Assembly: GCF_000023225.1 (NCBI RefSeq)
Contig: NC_013173.1
Span: 1,304,501-1,368,500 of the forward strand
Origin: Desulfomicrobium baculatum DSM 4028
GTDB lineage: Bacteria > Desulfobacterota > Desulfovibrionia > Desulfovibrionales > Desulfomicrobiaceae
Reading direction: 5' to 3'
Length of the DNA stretch: 64,000 nt
A program made the translations under genes and the position numbers. Below are positions 15,226-24,351 of this stretch, in pieces. The notes beneath the pieces were generated by a model. It did not search any database and was not told the DNA's origin. It saw only the letters and a list, made by a program, of their open reading frames with translations. Numbering within the stretch: position 1 is the stretch's first letter; every line of letters begins with the position of its first letter.

Positions 15226-16686
15226 TCATTTCCCTTTCGCTCTCGAGATCACACCCATCATGGAGTGAGAAAATTGTCCAACTTCTGCTTTTTCATCGAG
15301 CTTATCAGAAATATACTTACCTGCTGCAGCAGCCCCACCTAGCGGAAGTAATGCACCTAAGAAAGGGGCAAGAACTGGAAACATCGTGACAGCCAGTGTG
15401 CCGCTAGCAATTAAAGCTGTGTATTTATGTTTAGCTTGATATTTATCATTAAGTGAGGAAATCTGCTTCTCGTGTCTCGATATAGCTCTTTCAATATGAG
15501 AGCATACTTCGGCAGCAACATACCCTAAATCTTCAATATTGGCATTAGGCAAACTGTTAACTAAATCTCTTAATACTCTCCTAAATTCAACATTCTCATC
15601 GGTTTTCCTCAATGCCGCGAGCTGCGCGTCTTTGATATTGGCCAAATAATCAAGCCTTTTAGACGTAAGAGACTGTAGAATTGCTGATGTAGATGGATCA
15701 AATGAAGCAAATTCACCAGCAGATGCATTTTTCATATTTGCGATAAGTTGGTAATAATGCGCCTGTGCGTTTACACACAGAAATGGATGGCTTCTTAGCT
15801 CATCGGAATTTTCCAGTAAATGATAGTTTGGCATAATACGCTCAAAAATCGCGTTGGTTACAACACTAGCATCACCTTTCGAAAACAGCTCATTACACCA
15901 ATCTTCTGACCTCCATTGCCTCATTTCAACCTTGTAATTTTCTAACTCAACTTTTAGAGGCTCCCCAGGCTCAGACCCGGGTGAGACAAAGAGCCTCGCT
16001 TCTTCAATTTTTTCAAAGTACAGGTCAGGGTATTTTGCAGCAAACTCCATAATATCTTGAGGGTGCACTATGCCTGAGTCTACATAATGTGAAAATACAT
16101 CGGTGATAAGCTGAATGCTATTTTCTTGCGTTTGCTGATCATATTCTTCAAGTGACTTCTCAAAACTTGGAAACACAAAAAATGGTGGGAGATCAAAATT
16201 ATATCCTTTAAGATCAGACAAATGCAAGATGAAAAATGCCATCTGAAGCGGGATAACATGTCTGAACTTTTCTTCGTCTCGTTTTTTCTCTAGCCATGGC
16301 ATTACAGGGTCTGGAATTAAAACCGTATCGGTATATAGAAGTGATTTGCGTGTAGCATTTAACTGTGTTTTAAAGAAACGACTGCTTCCACCAAGATTCA
16401 ATTTACATGCATCTAGTTTCTTAGCTGCGCTAAAGGCTTTACCACCGTCTTCCGAATATAGTTTCTTAAGTTCTGTTTCGAGAGTTGAAAATGCCACCAT
16501 AGCACCTTCAACTCTGCTAGGGTTTGCTCTTAAAGTAATAGCCATTCTTTGGATAGATTCCGAAAAGTTATCCAATGGTGAAAAGTCACGTGGTAGGCAC
16601 CCTGTCACGCTGAGGAAAAAATCGGTCAATATCTCAAAGTATCTATCTTGATAAATAATTAAGTCGTGTAATTCCTGCTGACTCAC
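15226..16686 (-). CDS. Unknown 486-residue protein with C-terminal membrane hairpin, next to helicase-nuclease
   Basis: No family recognised. The protein is largely helical and soluble up to about residue 425. Two hydrophobic segments follow (TALIASGTLAVTMFPVLAPF and LGALLPLGGAAAAGKYI, about 433-468), forming a likely membrane hairpin or pore-like element. Just before it, a charged helix (about 405-428) contains ISRHEKQISSLNDKYQAKHK. The start is GTG, eight bases after GGAG. It lies downstream of the giant DUF4011 helicase-nuclease in the same direction across a 292-bp gap, so coexpression is possible but not certain. A membrane-anchored effector or accessory protein of a defence locus is my inference, from position and the hairpin only. 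Confidence 0.75.
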   Translation of the reverse strand: MSQQELHDLIIYQDRYFEILTDFFLSVTGCLPRDFSPLDNFSESIQRMAITLRANPSRVEGAMVAFSTLETELKKLYSEDGGKAFSAAKKLDACKLNLGGSSRFFKTQLNATRKSLLYTDTVLIPDPVMPWLEKKRDEEKFRHVIPLQMAFFILHLSDLKGYNFDLPPFFVFPSFEKSLEEYDQQTQENSIQLITDVFSHYVDSGIVHPQDIMEFAAKYPDLYFEKIEEARLFVSPGSEPGEPLKVELENYKVEMRQWRSEDWCNELFSKGDASVVTNAIFERIMPNYHLLENSDELRSHPFLCVNAQAHYYQLIANMKNASAGEFASFDPSTSAILQSLTSKRLDYLANIKDAQLAALRKTDENVEFRRVLRDLVNSLPNANIEDLGYVAAEVCSHIERAISRHEKQISSLNDKYQAKHKYTALIASGTLAVTMFPVLAPFLGALLPLGGAAAAGKYISDKLDEKAEVGQFSHSMMGVISRAKGK

Positions 16687-16978
16687 TTAAGTACTCCGAT
16701 TGAAATATAACGCCGAGCTAAAATATAAAAAACGTTAAGCTTTTTTTTGTCATTCTTAAGGGATTTGTTATATCAAAACTGGTAACGATGAAGTTTTGTT
16801 TTAGAGTAAAGATATTTTATATGGTAAGTAAGTGCATCATAGCTTTTTAAATACTGTACCTTTACAACGGAGACTTCTTGCTCTTGACCTGCCGGGAAAC
16901 TTCGGACCACTCAATTCTTGAGGGTTTCACCACAGTTCAAGTTTCATGATCGACTTCCGGGCATCGCTCACCGTTGTT
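16687..16978. other. Gap between helicase-nuclease and 486-residue gene
   Basis: AT-rich, no coding frame. It includes the GGAG ribosome site of the downstream gene and a T-rich run at 16740-16750. The gap is large enough to hold a separate promoter for the 486-residue gene (minus strand), but I cannot point to one. Confidence 0.4.
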
Positions 16979-19900
16979 TTAACTGTCACGCATGAAATAC
17001 ATAATAAGACAATTTTCAAGATAGCTTTTCACCGTTGCTGACAGTCGTTTGATCTCTAACATTCCCGCTAAATCGCGAACTTGGTCCTCACTCATCTTGA
17101 GTTCCGGGTGAGCCGCAATGAGCCCGAATAATTCGTGACGTGAAATTTCCATGGTGCTGCGATCTTCGATTGCTCTGTAGGGAACTTCTTCCCGGTATGT
17201 TCCGGGGGCCCATACAAACGTCACTTCATCTTCCTGGTGAGATTCGTTATCGCCCATACAATCATCGATTTGCTGTCGAATTTTGGCACCGGTTCTTTGC
17301 CAGCCATGGGCCTTGCAGATAGTGCGGGCCAGCCGATTGGCCTCGATGGGGCCTTCCTTTTCAACGAGATGGTCAATCATTCTAGCAAGGACTGCCCGAT
17401 ACTCCGGATCGAAAAAAAGCTCTGCGTTCGGCTGGACAGGCCAATCTAAGTCGACTCCTTCCCCTGTAACGCCTTTCGAAGGTATCTGGGCATCCCTAGC
17501 ATAGAGGGAACTGGAATCCTTCATAACTGGATTTAAGGGGATCGACGTAGCTGGACTAATCTCTAATAGAAGCTGGAGTTGTGGAGCGGCCATCGAGTCT
17601 TCCAGTCCTGCTATCTCGGCGACGAGCGCTTCTGGGGCTTCGCGCCACTCCTTCTGTTTTTCAGGACGGTTTTGGGCTTTTGCCGCTTCTTCTTTTTCCC
17701 TTACTCGAGAGGCATCAAGCAGTTCTTCCAGTTCGTCATGGACCCGCTTGAGTGCATCCGTCGGATTCATGAACCAGTCCGTTGACCAGATACGGATGAT
17801 GCTCCAACCGAGGTTGCGCAACACTCCCTCCCGGATTTTGTCTCGGTCTCTAGCGCTTGCTGAGCTATGGTAGCTGGCTCCGTCGCATTCGATACCGGCA
17901 AGGTAGGCTCCGGCGTGATCGGGATGGACTACGCCGAGATCGATGCGATAGCCGGAGACGCCGATTTGAGGCCTCACTTCCCATCCTTTGTTCTGAAGCG
18001 CTGCCATCACAGCTTCTTCAAATGGGCTTTCGGCATCTCCTACCGAATCTGAATTCATTGCTGGCAAGGCAATTGATCCCTTTTTTGCGTAATCCAGAAA
18101 ATTCTTGAGGTGAGCAACGCCAAGGGATTTTGTCCTTGCTGTGTCGATATCATCGCCATCAATAGATGAAAAAACATGCATCTCGGACCGGGCTCGCGTC
18201 ACGGCAACATTGAGTCGCTTTTCACCGCCATCCAAGTTGAGAGCGCCGAAACTCATCGAAATTTTACCCGCACTGTCCTTCCCGAACGTGATGGAAAAGC
18301 ACATGATGTCGCGTTCGTCTCCCTGAATATTCTCCAGGTTTTTAACGATTAGCGGTTCCTCCCGATCATCGCTGAAATACCACTCCAGATTCGGATTGGC
18401 AGTCCTGGCCTCGTCGAACAGATTGAGGATCAACTCCTGTTGTTGGATGTTGAATGTGATGACTCCGAGAGTTGGGCGATTTTCTTCGGGGTATTCGAGC
18501 CAGTCTTCCAGGCGAGATTTAGCGAACTGCACAATCTCCCGTGCTTCTTCGATATTGGTTCGACCAGTTCCTCTGGCATAGACGCCATTGTTCTTGTGGA
18601 AAACGAGAGCGTCCGATTCCGTTTTGGGCGACGGGAAGGTGATGAGTCTGCCCCCATAATAATGGTGGTTAGAAAAGGATATCAGCGACTCGTCGCGACT
18701 GCGGTAGTGCCAGTTCAATTGGATCGGCGGAAGGCCCGCCGCTTCGGCTTCTTCAAGGATGCTGGGGAGGTCCTTTTCGTATTCAGCTAAGTCATCCAAG
18801 TCTTCGTCGTCGGTACGCCCGAAGAAATTTGTGGGGGGCAACTGTTTCGGGTCACCCACGATGATGGACTGCTTCGCCCTGGCGATGGCGCCAACCGCAT
18901 CCCAGGTCGTGATCTGGGATGCCTCGTCGAAGATGACCACATCGAACTGCGTCTGGTCAGCAGGCAGGTATTGCGCCACGGACAGAGGGGACATCAACAT
19001 GCATGGCGCCAGTTTGGTGAATGCAGTTGGCATCCCCTCGATGAGTTTACGGATGGAGAGGCTGGGGCGTTGCAGGCCAAGTTGGTGCCGCAGAGTTCCC
19101 AGCTCAGATCGACGTGGAACGGTGTCCTTGTTCGGCAGTCCATGAGTGGCCTTCCTCAAAATTTGATCGGAAGCCAGTTCTTGCACTTTCTTGTCGCGTA
19201 TCCTGAATTCCTTGATCAAGTCTTCGTGGGACCAATGACGGAAGCCTCGAAGTTCGGAACTGTCGTCCAGGGCAAGCGGTATCCACCAATTGAAGTAGGC
19301 TACACGGAAGTCGACGTTAGCGTTATCGATTTCTCCCGACTTGAGGGCATCAAGAAAAGGGGCAAGCCCCAAAGCCTGAGCTTGCTCTCTGACGACCACC
19401 CACGGGACCCAATTCACGAGTTGCGTTTTATTGTCGATAATGTGGCGAAGATCTTTTGCGAGCGATTCAATGGAAGTAAAATGCAGTTTTCCCCCGGCGT
19501 GAATCAAGTATGCATCGCAGGCGTCTTTGAATGTTTTCAAGGCCGACTGGAATTCTTCAGCCAAGAGAGCCACTTCCGGTTTACCTTGTTGTTTTTTCAG
19601 CAAGGCTTCCAAGGTGGCGCTGAAATGATCCACATCCGCAGCATGCCGGCGTACTTCATTGAGCGCCTGCTGCAACCTGCCAGCCTGTTCTAGGTATTCG
19701 GAAACTGCCTTCCCGTCGGTTGACTCATCCCGAAATACAGGAAGTTCCACCAATTCACTTTGAGAGACGACTTCAAGATTGTTTTGAAGCTGACGTAACG
19801 GAGCAATTTCTTTGGCGACATCCACTTTGCCGTTTGCGGCGTAACTCTGGAGAAGCTTGGTTACCCGCCGACGGCCAAAGGCGGAAAAAGGCCACATCTT

Positions 19901-22858
19901 GGCATTGGCCTCCCGCCACTGCCGGTCTATATCATCTATGGGAATTCGTTTTAATTCAGTATTATCATAACTGGCCGACAAGTTGGAACGCGCTTGCTGG
20001 ATGGTTGTAATTGCCGTGCCCAAAGAGGCGGCGGCCTTTTCCAACTGGTCTAATTCCTTGTCGATGACGTTGCGATAGTCCTGCTCTGCAGTGATTTGGC
20101 AAACTTCGTAGAATTGATGTAATTTTTTAATACGTTCGAGATCGATTTCCTCGACCTTGGGGAGACCGATTATTTCTGCAAGTGCATCTGCCGTGTCCTT
20201 GAGTGGAGGAATGGCGACAAGAACAGATTCGGCACGTTCAACCAGATCGGTTTCCCATTTGTAAGACCAATCCTTCGTCTCGACGCTGTCGAATCCTCCA
20301 CAATTGCAAACAATGGAGTAAATTCGGGCTGCCTGGCTGACAGTGTCTTCGAGTCGATCAAACATTGCCGGGTCATGCGACCGAAGGTTGTCAAATTTCA
20401 GTGAAAACTTCTGACGACGTCCCACAACCATGCCGATTGCTTGGAATATGCTGAAACCATGGCTCCCTGGGGCATGCAGTTGTTCGACATAGTGGTTGAG
20501 GCGGTCTCGGGTATCCTTGAGTCGATCTGTTTCAATTTGCCAGGCACTTGCGGAATAAATTTCGCTTCGCTCCCATGCGGCTCCCAACTGTGCCAATACC
20601 TCTTTTCGGTTTGTCTTGTTGGAATGAAGTTCAAGGCAGACATCGCCCAGACCGTATGCCTTAAGCCTTCGGTAAACGACATTGAGCGCGGCTGATTTCT
20701 CAGCAACAAAGAGGACTCGTTTGCCGACGGACAGGCATTGGGCGATCATGTTCGCGATAGTTTGGCTTTTTCCTGTGCCGGGGGGACCTATCACGATGAA
20801 GTCATACCCCTTCATTGCCGCGACAACGGCGGCAAGTTGCGAACTGTCGGCCGGGAGAGGCGTCAGTAATTCCCGGGGAGAAATCGTTTTGTCGATTTCG
20901 CTTGGGAGGGGGAGGCATGCTTGACCACAAGCCTGCTCGAAAGGCGTTTCGGGCGAATCGATGAGATGTTTGACCAACCGATTGTTTTTCAGATCGTCGG
21001 TCCGATCGACCAAATCCTTCCACATCAAGTATTTTGCAAAAGAGAATGTAGAGAGTGCCGCGTCCTCGACCACTTCGAATCCTGGGACGTCTCTCACCGC
21101 CTGACGCATGTGGGCGAATATCAGTGGGACATCAATGCCAGCGTCATCGGTGGGGAGTTCCCCCTCAAGCTTGTGCACTTTGAGCCCGAGATCGCGCTGT
21201 AGAAATTGCAGGAGAGTGGCGTTAATCCGAATGTCATCTTCGTGGTGAGTCAGACAAAAGTGGGATTGCGCCGAGCGACGGTTGAGTGAAACCGGAAGCA
21301 GCAGAATGGGTGCCCGATAAATGGTGGGATCACTTTCCGCCTTTTTCCACCTGAGAAAGCCGACAGCGAGGTACAGAGTATTAGCCCCTCCCTCGAGCAT
21401 TTCACTGTTGGCCTTGCGAAAAAGGGTGATTAGCCTGTTGCGCATCTCATTTCCAGGAAGCGGAATGCAAAGTTGCTTACGTTCCATGGCGTCCTTGGCG
21501 AACGCTTCATGGATATCCTTCCCATGCTGTTGACGGTAAAGTTCCGGGTCGCGAGCACCAATTGGATTCTCGTCCTTCAGCGAGATGATGCGCAGGGAAT
21601 TTCCCTCCGCCAACATGTCTTCAAGTTTTGGCAGGTCCGGGCACAAGACAGGAATGGTCTGCCTAGTTTCCTTGAAGTTGAGTAAACGGTTGCGCAGGGT
21701 GAGGTCGAGCAGTTTCCGTTGCCAGCGGTCGATTCTTCCTTGGGGCGTTTGCGGTGTCTCGTCGACGACTTCGCCAGGCAGTAAGCCGAAATCCGGTTCA
21801 GGGGGTAGAGAGGCAGGAGCTACCTCCTCGTTCCCTCCTTCCGAAGTCCCTCCCGTTTGATGCGCAGCCAGAGGCGTGATTCCAGCAAAGCGTGCTCGTC
21901 GTATGTCGATGGCTCGTTCGAAATTGTTTTCGTTTTCTTCGGCGAGTTGGCCCTGGGCGTTCTTTACGGCTTGGTTGAAGTCTGCAACGGGCCGCATCGT
22001 AACAAGTGTTGTTTCAAAAACGATGAATTCCCTTGCGGCAATGGCTTTGCGCAGTTCAATGACATCAGGTTCTTCAATAGCGGGAAGAGTCTTGTCTGCA
22101 AGCCATACACCTGCGAAGGCGTGCCCTTTGGTAAAGACAATGGCCGGGTTGAGCCCCGCAGCCTCTAAAGCACCTGCGAAGAGAAGTGCTCCGTCAAGGC
22201 ATGTAACAAGCCCCTCTTCCAAGATCCGTTTGGAGTTTCGGATCTTCTGTCCCTTGGTCTCGAACGAAGCCGGAGGCTCTGCATAGCTCAACGCCATCCC
22301 TGTAATGGCGGACCAGATTGAGGCCGCAAGCATGTATGCTCTTTTTGGGTCTGTGCTTTGATAGCCGTCCAACGCCCCTTGTCGGCCGCTTTTCTCCAGC
22401 AGCATGCTTGCCTGCTTGCAAACTCGGGCGATGACGGGATCGTTGGGAGAGGCAAATGCCGCAAGAATACTCGCCATCCCCACACCGCCCCATTCATCGC
22501 GAGCAAGAAGTCGCAGTGGCAAAATTTGCTCTTCAAGGACTTTCTCGGACTGTTTAAGCCGGAAGTTGAGTTGTCCTTGTTCAGCTTCATTGAGGCCATC
22601 GAAAAATGCAAAATCATAATTCAGGCGCAAATCGGAAAACGATACTTCGCTTTGGGCGCCGATCCTGTCGACAGCCCATGACCTATTTCGGCAAAATTGA
22701 GGGTATGGAATGAGTTCCAACGTTAGATTTTCTAACGGGGTATCTGACGTATTTTGAATCTCTATACTCTGGAGGATCGGCACCGAATTCTGAGCGGAGG
22801 CGAAGTTGACGCATTCGGCAGAGGATATTTTTAGGTTCAGGATCGTGGCTGTGTCCAT
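16979..22858 (-). CDS. DUF4011-SF1 helicase-Vsr/DUF559-like nuclease-DUF3320 giant protein (Hhe-like defence protein)
   Basis: A 1959-residue multidomain protein. An N-terminal transglutaminase-like segment (CLDGALLFAGALEAAGLNP, HAFAGVW, about 220-260) precedes DUF4011 (WQRKLLDLTLRNRLLNF, about 380). The SF1 helicase has Walker A GPPGTGKSQTIANM (about 690), Walker B-like DEASQ (about 1310), WHYRSRDE (about 1390), QGDERD (about 1512) and VAVTRARSEM (about 1555). A PD-(D/E)xK/Vsr-like nuclease (SPFEEAV, YRIDLGV, GIECDGASYH, WSIIRIWSTDWF, about 1610-1700) and a DUF3320 segment (about 1810-1870) follow. As I recall, DUF4011-helicase-Vsr proteins were reported as single-gene phage-defence systems (Hhe). 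All motifs look intact. I prefer ATG 22858 to the TTG at 22876. Confidence 0.92.
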   Translation of the reverse strand: MDTATILNLKISSAECVNFASAQNSVPILQSIEIQNTSDTPLENLTLELIPYPQFCRNRSWAVDRIGAQSEVSFSDLRLNYDFAFFDGLNEAEQGQLNFRLKQSEKVLEEQILPLRLLARDEWGGVGMASILAAFASPNDPVIARVCKQASMLLEKSGRQGALDGYQSTDPKRAYMLAASIWSAITGMALSYAEPPASFETKGQKIRNSKRILEEGLVTCLDGALLFAGALEAAGLNPAIVFTKGHAFAGVWLADKTLPAIEEPDVIELRKAIAAREFIVFETTLVTMRPVADFNQAVKNAQGQLAEENENNFERAIDIRRARFAGITPLAAHQTGGTSEGGNEEVAPASLPPEPDFGLLPGEVVDETPQTPQGRIDRWQRKLLDLTLRNRLLNFKETRQTIPVLCPDLPKLEDMLAEGNSLRIISLKDENPIGARDPELYRQQHGKDIHEAFAKDAMERKQLCIPLPGNEMRNRLITLFRKANSEMLEGGANTLYLAVGFLRWKKAESDPTIYRAPILLLPVSLNRRSAQSHFCLTHHEDDIRINATLLQFLQRDLGLKVHKLEGELPTDDAGIDVPLIFAHMRQAVRDVPGFEVVEDAALSTFSFAKYLMWKDLVDRTDDLKNNRLVKHLIDSPETPFEQACGQACLPLPSEIDKTISPRELLTPLPADSSQLAAVVAAMKGYDFIVIGPPGTGKSQTIANMIAQCLSVGKRVLFVAEKSAALNVVYRRLKAYGLGDVCLELHSNKTNRKEVLAQLGAAWERSEIYSASAWQIETDRLKDTRDRLNHYVEQLHAPGSHGFSIFQAIGMVVGRRQKFSLKFDNLRSHDPAMFDRLEDTVSQAARIYSIVCNCGGFDSVETKDWSYKWETDLVERAESVLVAIPPLKDTADALAEIIGLPKVEEIDLERIKKLHQFYEVCQITAEQDYRNVIDKELDQLEKAAASLGTAITTIQQARSNLSASYDNTELKRIPIDDIDRQWREANAKMWPFSAFGRRRVTKLLQSYAANGKVDVAKEIAPLRQLQNNLEVVSQSELVELPVFRDESTDGKAVSEYLEQAGRLQQALNEVRRHAADVDHFSATLEALLKKQQGKPEVALLAEEFQSALKTFKDACDAYLIHAGGKLHFTSIESLAKDLRHIIDNKTQLVNWVPWVVVREQAQALGLAPFLDALKSGEIDNANVDFRVAYFNWWIPLALDDSSELRGFRHWSHEDLIKEFRIRDKKVQELASDQILRKATHGLPNKDTVPRRSELGTLRHQLGLQRPSLSIRKLIEGMPTAFTKLAPCMLMSPLSVAQYLPADQTQFDVVIFDEASQITTWDAVGAIARAKQSIIVGDPKQLPPTNFFGRTDDEDLDDLAEYEKDLPSILEEAEAAGLPPIQLNWHYRSRDESLISFSNHHYYGGRLITFPSPKTESDALVFHKNNGVYARGTGRTNIEEAREIVQFAKSRLEDWLEYPEENRPTLGVITFNIQQQELILNLFDEARTANPNLEWYFSDDREEPLIVKNLENIQGDERDIMCFSITFGKDSAGKISMSFGALNLDGGEKRLNVAVTRARSEMHVFSSIDGDDIDTARTKSLGVAHLKNFLDYAKKGSIALPAMNSDSVGDAESPFEEAVMAALQNKGWEVRPQIGVSGYRIDLGVVHPDHAGAYLAGIECDGASYHSSASARDRDKIREGVLRNLGWSIIRIWSTDWFMNPTDALKRVHDELEELLDASRVREKEEAAKAQNRPEKQKEWREAPEALVAEIAGLEDSMAAPQLQLLLEISPATSIPLNPVMKDSSSLYARDAQIPSKGVTGEGVDLDWPVQPNAELFFDPEYRAVLARMIDHLVEKEGPIEANRLARTICKAHGWQRTGAKIRQQIDDCMGDNESHQEDEVTFVWAPGTYREEVPYRAIEDRSTMEISRHELFGLIAAHPELKMSEDQVRDLAGMLEIKRLSATVKSYLENCLIMYFMRDS

Positions 22859-22876
22859 GATTCTCTCAATGATCAA

Positions 22877-23490
22877 TCTGGTCTAGGAAGAAAAAATGGA
22901 GCCAGGTCTGCTTTTGACGACAATTTGACCCGACACCCCTTCAGCCTTGGAGCACGAATTCTTTTCGGAATGTCGCTACAAGAGAACTTGCACTAACGGC
23001 AACCACTTATTTTGTCATACATAATTCCAGTAATTCTATCTCGCAATACGTACCTATAAATGGGCTAGAAGGCGGGTTATTCCACCGTCTCCATACTCCA
23101 ATGTGCATACGATTCCGAACATGGTCATCCATGTAACACATTAAAGGTTAAGATGATGACCATCAATATCCGCAAAAACCAAACAAGTATGTTTGCGTAT
23201 GACCAGCGATTACCATCTCATCAAATAACAAAAGCGACCCGCCACCGGATGGCTTTGTGCTTTTAAATCAGGATTTATTTTCGCCAAATAAAATAAAAAT
23301 AAAAATCTTTATTGTTCATTTTGCGAATAATTATGCTTGCCATCTCAAATTTCAGAATAATTTAATAATCACAATATGACTATATTTTAACTAGATCATC
23401 GACACATTCTGCAATAGACACAGAAAAAAAATGAATAACGTCAGTCTCAAGATCGTCCAGCTCAAGCTTTTATTCAAAAATGTTGAATAA
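22877..23490. other. AT-rich intergenic stretch upstream of helicase-nuclease
   Basis: No gene seen. GGAGCCAGGTCTGCTTTTGA near 22901 is of a kind seen beside REP-associated transposases (recollection). 23228-23262 repeats the terminator-like element of 6995-7030. The rest is AT-rich without long frames. The promoter of the helicase-nuclease probably lies in the first 150 bp, but no consensus stands out. Confidence 0.4.
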
Positions 23491-23835
23491 TTATTCAATA
23501 TTTTTTGCACTAACACCTATATTGCTAGGTATTTGTAATGTAATATTATGATTGTGAACAATATTTGTTTCGTCAATTTTTCGAAAAAATATAACTCTAA
23601 TAAAAAATCCAAGCAATTCTGTTATAACAATAATAGTTAAACCGCATGCAATAAATAGAAATATTGCTTCACTTTTAGATTCAAATGCTGGTTTCATTGC
23701 TTCTTTTGCTACATCTATTACAGACATCATTTCCATTCTTCCAATATCACTCAATGCTTCATCGTAAGCAAAACAACCAAATACTCCTGCCAGTAATACA
23801 ACTGCTATAACTTTTGCGACTAAATCTTTTTTCAT
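23491..23835 (-). CDS. Small two-helix membrane protein, unknown
   Basis: A 114-residue, AT-rich gene product with two hydrophobic segments: a signal-like N-terminus (VIAVVLLAGVFGCFAYDEA, about 8-26) and a second helix (IFLFIACGLTIIVITELLGF, about 59-78). The first contains a lipobox-like LAGVFGC, so it could instead be a lipoprotein with one anchor. AAGGA precedes the ATG. The family is unknown. It lies upstream of the helicase-nuclease in the same direction across 630 bp, so a shared function is not supported. Confidence 0.6.
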   Translation of the reverse strand: MKKDLVAKVIAVVLLAGVFGCFAYDEALSDIGRMEMMSVIDVAKEAMKPAFESKSEAIFLFIACGLTIIVITELLGFFIRVIFFRKIDETNIVHNHNITLQIPSNIGVSAKNIE

Positions 23836-24351
23836 AAACGTCCTTGCATGTTAACTTTTCTAACACTAAATTTACTGGTATTTACGGTGATTAGTGGAGT
23901 ACAAACCAGCACAGGGTCTAGAGTAAAATATTAAAATCGCATAAAATCGGGGTCACCCATCAAAAGGACCGAGGTCAAGAGAAAGTGCTCCAGCGGGCCA
24001 GAAAATTAGGTTTTCTCGCCTCGGACAAAACTACTTGATAATACCTCGAATTTCTTTGTTTTTGCCTTTCTCGAAATATCAGCTTTGCGATGTCAGCGTA
24101 TTTCGCCGCACCAGTCACCCATCAGGATCTAGGCTGCCGGAGCAGCCCCACCGTCTTGCGACGGCCAGATAATCTTCGATCCCACGCCATGTCCAAAGTG
24201 TTTTTACAGATCTCATGGTTGTGAACCAACCCGTTGCTGGCTCATGTCGTGGTCGGCGAAACAAAGTCATCCGAAAAGCTGGAAGCGATGGCTACCAATC
24301 AGATCTGGTGGTTATTCCAACCCTAATGCTGGTTCCCCACCGCCTCCAAAT
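23836..24351. other. Relic-rich interval left of the IS110 transposase
   Basis: Contains the inverted kinase-tail repeat (23951-24064). A 51-codon minus-strand frame (24270-24115, with LWTWRGIEDYLAVARRWG) reads like protein but has no ribosome site and no recognised family, and is probably another gene scrap. The left end of the IS110 element should lie between 24118 and 24351; I cannot place it. Confidence 0.45.
23951..24064 (-). repeat. Kinase-tail repeat, copy 2 (inverted), with relic of a kinase C-terminus
   Basis: On the minus strand this reads KEIRGIIK-stop, aligned with the KEIRDVIQ-stop of the kinase at 10242-11405, followed by the same ~80-bp downstream sequence. The kinase body is absent, so only the 3' end of a second paralogue remains, 12.5 kb away in inverted orientation. 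Confidence 0.8.

Noticed and set aside
23491-24351. Small membrane protein as a third subunit of the helicase-nuclease locus
   Set aside because: 630 bp separates it from the helicase gene with a terminator-like element in between; no support for a shared transcript.
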